Source: an uncultured Eggerthella sp.
GTDB taxonomy: Bacteria; Actinomycetota; Coriobacteriia; Coriobacteriales; Eggerthellaceae
Assembly: GCA_900547965.1 (NCBI GenBank)
Contig: URJE01000037.1
Span: forward strand, 1 to 15,350
DNA: 15,350 bases
Direction: 5' to 3'
Below the pieces are notes generated by a model, which saw only the letters and a list, made by a program, of their open reading frames with translations, made no database searches and was not told where the DNA came from. The position numbers were made by a program, and so were the translations under genes. Shown here one piece after another: positions 12,407 to 15,350 of the stretch (position 1 is the stretch's first letter; the number at the start of each line of letters is the position of its first letter).

Positions 12407-13570
12407 TTACTTTGCCTTGTACTTCTTAACCAGCTGACGACCAGCGATGTAGTCCATGATTTCAGTGGTGCCGCCGCCCATTTCGTTACCGCGGAGGTCT
12501 GCCCAGATGCGGCCAACGCGGATTTCCTTGGTGTAGCCGATGGCTGCGTAGATTGCCATTGCAAGGTCGGCAACGCGGGTGAGCTCGCGGCATGCATAGC
12601 CCTTGAGCAGTGCAGACTCGAGACGAGTGGATTCGCCGTTGTCGATCATGGTTACAACCTGATACAGACGGGTACGTACGTTCTGGATGATGTTCTCCAT
12701 CTCGCACAGGTGCAGCTGGATCTGGGTCTGGTGAGCGATAGGCTTGTTGAAGCAGATGCGCTCAGATGCATAGGCGCCCGCATCGTTCAGGGCAGCCTGT
12801 GCAAGGCCGAGGGAAGATGCAACAACCAGGCAGCGCTCGAACTCAAGCTTCTTCATGAGGAGCTTCCAGCCCATGCCGGGCTCGCCCAGACGCATGTCCT
12901 CGGTGAGAACTACGTTGTCGAAGAACTGGTCAACGAACGGAATAGCCTGCTGGCCAACCTTGTCGAGGTGGCCGATAGTGAAGCCAGGGGTGTCGTTGGG
13001 AACGAGCCACAGAGAGTACTTGTCGTTCTCGTACGAAGGATCTTCGTCCTTTGCTACAACCATGGTGTAGATAGAAAGGCCGCCCAGGGTAACCCAGGTC
13101 TTCTGGCCATTGAGCAGGTAGGTGCCGTCGGGCTGCTTCTTGGTAACGCAGGTCATTGCGTTGTTGTCGGAACCAGCTGCAGGCTCAGAAATTGCGGAGC
13201 AAGCGATGCAGGTGCTCTCGATGTTCTCGATAGCGTCCATGATCATTTCCTGCTGCTCTTTGGAGCCGAAGTCAATTACGTCGGTGATAGTGTTGAAGTC
13301 GGTTACGAAGGGGAGGGTTACGCCAGTGTACTCATGAAGCTTCTCTACCAGAAGGACCTCGGTAAGCTTGTCTACCGGAACACCGCCAACTTCTTCGGGA
13401 AGGCCCAGAAGCATGAAGCCTGCCTCGCGGTAAGCCATAGCGGCTTCGATGCTGATGTGATGATCTACTTCATATGCCTGCTTCACTGCTTCGTCGGTGA
13501 AGTAGCGAGTAGCATATTCGTGTGCGCTCTCAATGAGCAGCTCCTGCTCGTCAGTAAGCTTGAAATCCAT
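12407..13570 (-). CDS. Acyl-CoA dehydrogenase family flavoprotein, CaiA-like
   Basis: This 387-residue protein has the three-part acyl-CoA dehydrogenase fold: N-terminal helices (MDFKLTDEQELL start), a middle beta domain with the FAD/substrate motif SAISEPAAGSD (125-135) and NGQKTWVT (154-161), and a C-terminal helical domain ending GRQLVKKYKAK. These enzymes oxidise acyl-CoA at C2-C3 or, in anaerobes, reduce enoyl-CoA, exchanging electrons with ETF. At the usual catalytic Glu position (Glu376 of MCAD, YEGT) it has Gly366 in GGGTTE. Glu245 in KLEFER instead matches the base position of isovaleryl- and long-chain enzymes. E. coli crotonobetainyl-CoA reductase CaiA shows the same arrangement, so a reductase or branched-substrate enzyme is plausible. 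No CoA-transferase, hydratase or ETF gene adjoins it. The ATG at 13570 follows AAGGAGAGG; its own promoter and terminator flank it. Substrate unknown. Confidence 0.9.
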   Translation of the reverse strand: MDFKLTDEQELLIESAHEYATRYFTDEAVKQAYEVDHHISIEAAMAYREAGFMLLGLPEEVGGVPVDKLTEVLLVEKLHEYTGVTLPFVTDFNTITDVIDFGSKEQQEMIMDAIENIESTCIACSAISEPAAGSDNNAMTCVTKKQPDGTYLLNGQKTWVTLGGLSIYTMVVAKDEDPSYENDKYSLWLVPNDTPGFTIGHLDKVGQQAIPFVDQFFDNVVLTEDMRLGEPGMGWKLLMKKLEFERCLVVASSLGLAQAALNDAGAYASERICFNKPIAHQTQIQLHLCEMENIIQNVRTRLYQVVTMIDNGESTRLESALLKGYACRELTRVADLAMAIYAAIGYTKEIRVGRIWADLRGNEMGGGTTEIMDYIAGRQLVKKYKAK

Positions 13571-13694
13571 AATGCGTTCCTCTCCTTATTCCTGTGTTGA
13601 ATGGAACCGAGATTCAGACAAGAACCGAATCAGCAGCTCAATGGCTATCCTAGCATTTGAACGCGTTTTTCTCTATGCACCTACGTATTCCCGT

Positions 13695-13729
13695 TTTGTA
13701 TGAGAATTGCACCAATTCGACAATTCGTG
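13695..13729 (-). promoter_or_regulatory. Candidate promoter of the acyl-CoA dehydrogenase gene with overlapping dyads
   Basis: On the minus strand TTGTCG (complement of 13718-13723) and TACAAA (complement of 13695-13700) are 17 bases apart, each with four consensus matches. Two dyads overlap them: a perfect GAATTG-CAC-CAATTC (13704-13718) in the spacer, and CACnAATT-N4-AATTnGTG (13710-13729) over the -35. CAATTC/GAATTG occurs three times in 23 bases. This is the layout expected of a repressor operator, but the regulator is unknown. The leader to the ATG would be about 120 bases. Confidence 0.45.
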
Positions 13730-14077
13730 TTATATCAGGCATCTTTGCTTGTTTGATCAGGTTTAACGCTGTGATTCGATTAAGCAGAAATGTAACAAAA
13801 ACGGTGATTTGACCAGCAGGGGAAACGGGGCGGAAGGCTCTAATGCACCATGCCGGAAAAAATCGTGCAGCGGGGTCTTTTGTGGTGTTCTTCTTTCAGC
13901 GAAAGCCTTGCGGATTATCCCGCCTAGTGCGCAAAAGATGCGGGGCGGTGGCACATCCAAATTGCAAAATGCAGATAACCTGCCGTTTTTCAATTCGATT
14001 CCCTCTATGCGTGCAGAAAAGGGGCAAGTGAAGGATAATGAACAAGTTATGCCGCTTTTGGACGCGGCTGCTAACGC
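13730..14077. other. Noncoding spacer before glmM
   Basis: The gap between the divergent acyl-CoA dehydrogenase and glmM genes (13571-14112) is about 540 bases. Outside the two candidate promoters it shows several open frames on both strands, up to about 100 codons, all lacking an SD and protein-like composition. I see no tRNA, glmS-type ribozyme or terminator. Such a long leader could hide a small RNA, but nothing in it is diagnostic. Confidence 0.45.
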
Positions 14078-14083
14078 TATAAA
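14056..14083 (+). promoter_or_regulatory. Candidate glmM promoter
   Basis: TATAAA (14078-14083) is a good -10 about 30 bases before the glmM ATG. Upstream at 14 to 17 bases lies only TTTTGGAC, so the -35 is weak or off-spaced (TTGGAC at 14 bases). The start would leave a leader of about 23 bases containing the SD. Confidence 0.3.
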
Positions 14084-14112
14084 CAACGCTCACTGGTGAA
14101 CAGGAGAATGAA

Positions 14113-15350
14113 ATGAAGTACTTTGGCACAGACGGCTTCCGCGGCGTTGCCGGCACTGACCTTACCGTTGAGCATGCCTACAAAATTGGTCGCTTTATCG
14201 GCTGGTACTATGGCGCACGCCAGGGCCGCAAGGCTCGTATCGTTGTGGGCAAAGATACCCGTCGTTCCAGCTACATGCTGGAAAGCGGCATGGTTTCTGG
14301 CCTCGTTGCCTCAGGTGCCGATGCTTACATGCTGCATGTTATTCCAACACCTGGCCTTTCGTACGAAACTACCGATGGCGCGTTCGACTGCGGCGTAATG
14401 ATCACTGCTAGCCACAACCCCTACACAGACAATGGCATCAAGCTGGTTAATTCCCAGGGCTTCAAGATGGAAGAGCCTCTGCTTCAGCTTATCGAGCAGT
14501 ACATCGACGGCGAATACCCTGAAGAAGTGCCGATGGTGTCCGGTGATGCGATTGGCGCCACGGTCGACTACATGCAGGGTCGCAATCGCTACATTGCTCA
14601 TCTTATTGCCAGCGCGAATTTCTCTTTGCAGGGCGTGAAGATCGGCCTCGATTGCGCCAATGGTGCCGCTTCTTCTGTTGCAAAGCCCGTGTTTGATGCT
14701 TTGGGCGCCGATGTTCGCGTTATTAGCAATGCCCCCGATGGCTTCAATATCAATGTTGACTGCGGATCAACGCACATTGATCGCTTGCAGCGCCTTGTTG
14801 TAGAGCAGGGGCTTGATGTGGGCTTTGCTTATGACGGCGACGCCGACCGTTGCCTTGCGGTAGACGAGCGCGGCCATGTGGTTGATGGCGACCTTATCCT
14901 GTATGTATGCGGCGTGTACCTGAATAAGCACGGTCGCTTGTCCGGCGGAACGGTTGCCCCCACCGTTATGAGCAACTTCGGCGTGCTGAAAGCCCTTGAG
15001 CAGGCGAACTTGAACTACGAAACCACTGCGGTAGGCGACAAGAACGTATTTGCCTGCATGCACGCCAATGGCTACAGCCTGGGCGGCGAGCAGTCTGGTC
15101 ATGTGATTTTCGGCGATATCGCAAGCACCGGAGATGGCATTCTCACTTCGCTGCGACTGATGGAGGCTATTCGCGCCGAGCGCGAAACGCTTTCGCAGCT
15201 GTGCGCTCCGGTGAAGCTGTATCCGCAGCTTCTGACCAATGTGCGTGTTGCCGACAAAGATGCGGCAATGAATGATGCTGCACGTCAAGCAGAAGTAATC
15301 ACTGAAGAGCGTATGAAAGCTGCGAACTCAGGTGCAGGCTTACCACCGGG
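14113..15350 (+). CDS. glmM: Phosphoglucosamine mutase, 3' end cut by window
   Basis: GlmM converts glucosamine-6-phosphate to glucosamine-1-phosphate, the precursor of UDP-GlcNAc for peptidoglycan, in the cytoplasm. The 412 residues visible begin MKYFGTDGFRGVAG, which is diagnostic of the GlmM branch of alpha-D-phosphohexomutases. The active-site loop TASHNP has phosphoserine Ser100. The metal loop is DGDADR (241-246), the sugar-binding loop GGEQSGH (325-330), and NAPDGFNINVDCGSTH (206-221) is typical. The ATG at 14113 follows AGGAG. The family is about 445 residues, so roughly 35 are missing beyond the edge. The last residues, NSGAGLPP followed by GG, sit where GRVLxRPSGTEP (phosphate-binding domain 4) is expected and do not match it. 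This is either a local frameshift, a sequence error at an edge, or a real change. No cdaA or cdaR genes precede it, unlike in Firmicutes. Confidence 0.95.
   Translation, partial: MKYFGTDGFRGVAGTDLTVEHAYKIGRFIGWYYGARQGRKARIVVGKDTRRSSYMLESGMVSGLVASGADAYMLHVIPTPGLSYETTDGAFDCGVMITASHNPYTDNGIKLVNSQGFKMEEPLLQLIEQYIDGEYPEEVPMVSGDAIGATVDYMQGRNRYIAHLIASANFSLQGVKIGLDCANGAASSVAKPVFDALGADVRVISNAPDGFNINVDCGSTHIDRLQRLVVEQGLDVGFAYDGDADRCLAVDERGHVVDGDLILYVCGVYLNKHGRLSGGTVAPTVMSNFGVLKALEQANLNYETTAVGDKNVFACMHANGYSLGGEQSGHVIFGDIASTGDGILTSLRLMEAIRAERETLSQLCAPVKLYPQLLTNVRVADKDAAMNDAARQAEVITEERMKAANSGAGLPP

Noticed and set aside
12710..13600. A 296-codon plus-strand open frame opposite the acyl-CoA dehydrogenase
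   Set aside because: It is antisense to a complete, motif-bearing gene and has no ribosome-binding site or family character.
13809..14099. A 96-codon open frame upstream of glmM
   Set aside because: There is no SD, the composition is not protein-like, and it ends just before the glmM SD; more likely leader sequence.

Overview
The window is a chromosomal core region of a bacterium of moderate GC content. The gene products, the strong GTT/GGT/CGT/AAG codon bias of the ribosomal genes and the CaiA-like acyl-CoA dehydrogenase fit an anaerobic actinobacterium of the class Coriobacteriia (Eggerthellaceae-like). This placement is an inference from general resemblance; no single lineage marker proves it.

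Layout. (1) 1-383 has no convincing gene but holds a near-perfect 66-nt palindrome (143-208) with a GGGGACAGGTAC core, the kind of unit seen as REP-like or IS200-derived repeats. (2) 384-1708 is a two-gene, visibly more AT-rich unit: a small orphan protein, then a lipoprotein predicted to be a beta-propeller. It ends at a bidirectional terminator. (3) 1811-4266, minus strand, is a pantothenate cluster transcribed panB -> panC -> panD. A terminator-like hairpin separates panB from panC, and a perfect 24-bp palindrome overlaps the panC ribosome-binding site. (4) 4583-9727, plus strand, is a joined str/S10 ribosomal operon: rpsL, rpsG, fusA, rpsJ, rplC, rplD, rplW. It has no tuf between fusA and rpsJ. 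It stops after rplW at two tandem intrinsic terminators, where most bacteria continue with rplB, rpsS, rplV, rpsC and so on. (5) 9784-10755 is a NudC-type Nudix hydrolase. (6) On the minus strand lie an SstT-type sodium/serine-threonine symporter (10923-12185) and an acyl-CoA dehydrogenase (12407-13570) with a dyad-rich promoter. (7) 14113 to the window end is glmM, cut by the edge.

How the genes work together. panB, panC and panD supply three of the four pantothenate-specific steps; the ketopantoate reductase is not here. Pantothenate feeds CoA, which the acyl-CoA dehydrogenase uses, but the two loci are separate and the link is only metabolic. The ribosomal block makes early-assembly ribosomal proteins plus EF-G. 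GlmM makes glucosamine-1-phosphate for cell-wall UDP-GlcNAc.

No phage, CRISPR array, toxin-antitoxin or defence system was seen. The most notable items are the truncated S10 operon with double terminators, the panC SD-sequestering palindrome, the REP-like palindrome beside an orphan lipoprotein cassette, the operator-like dyads at the acyl-CoA dehydrogenase promoter, and the apparent loss of the C-terminal phosphate-binding motif of GlmM in the last bases of the window.
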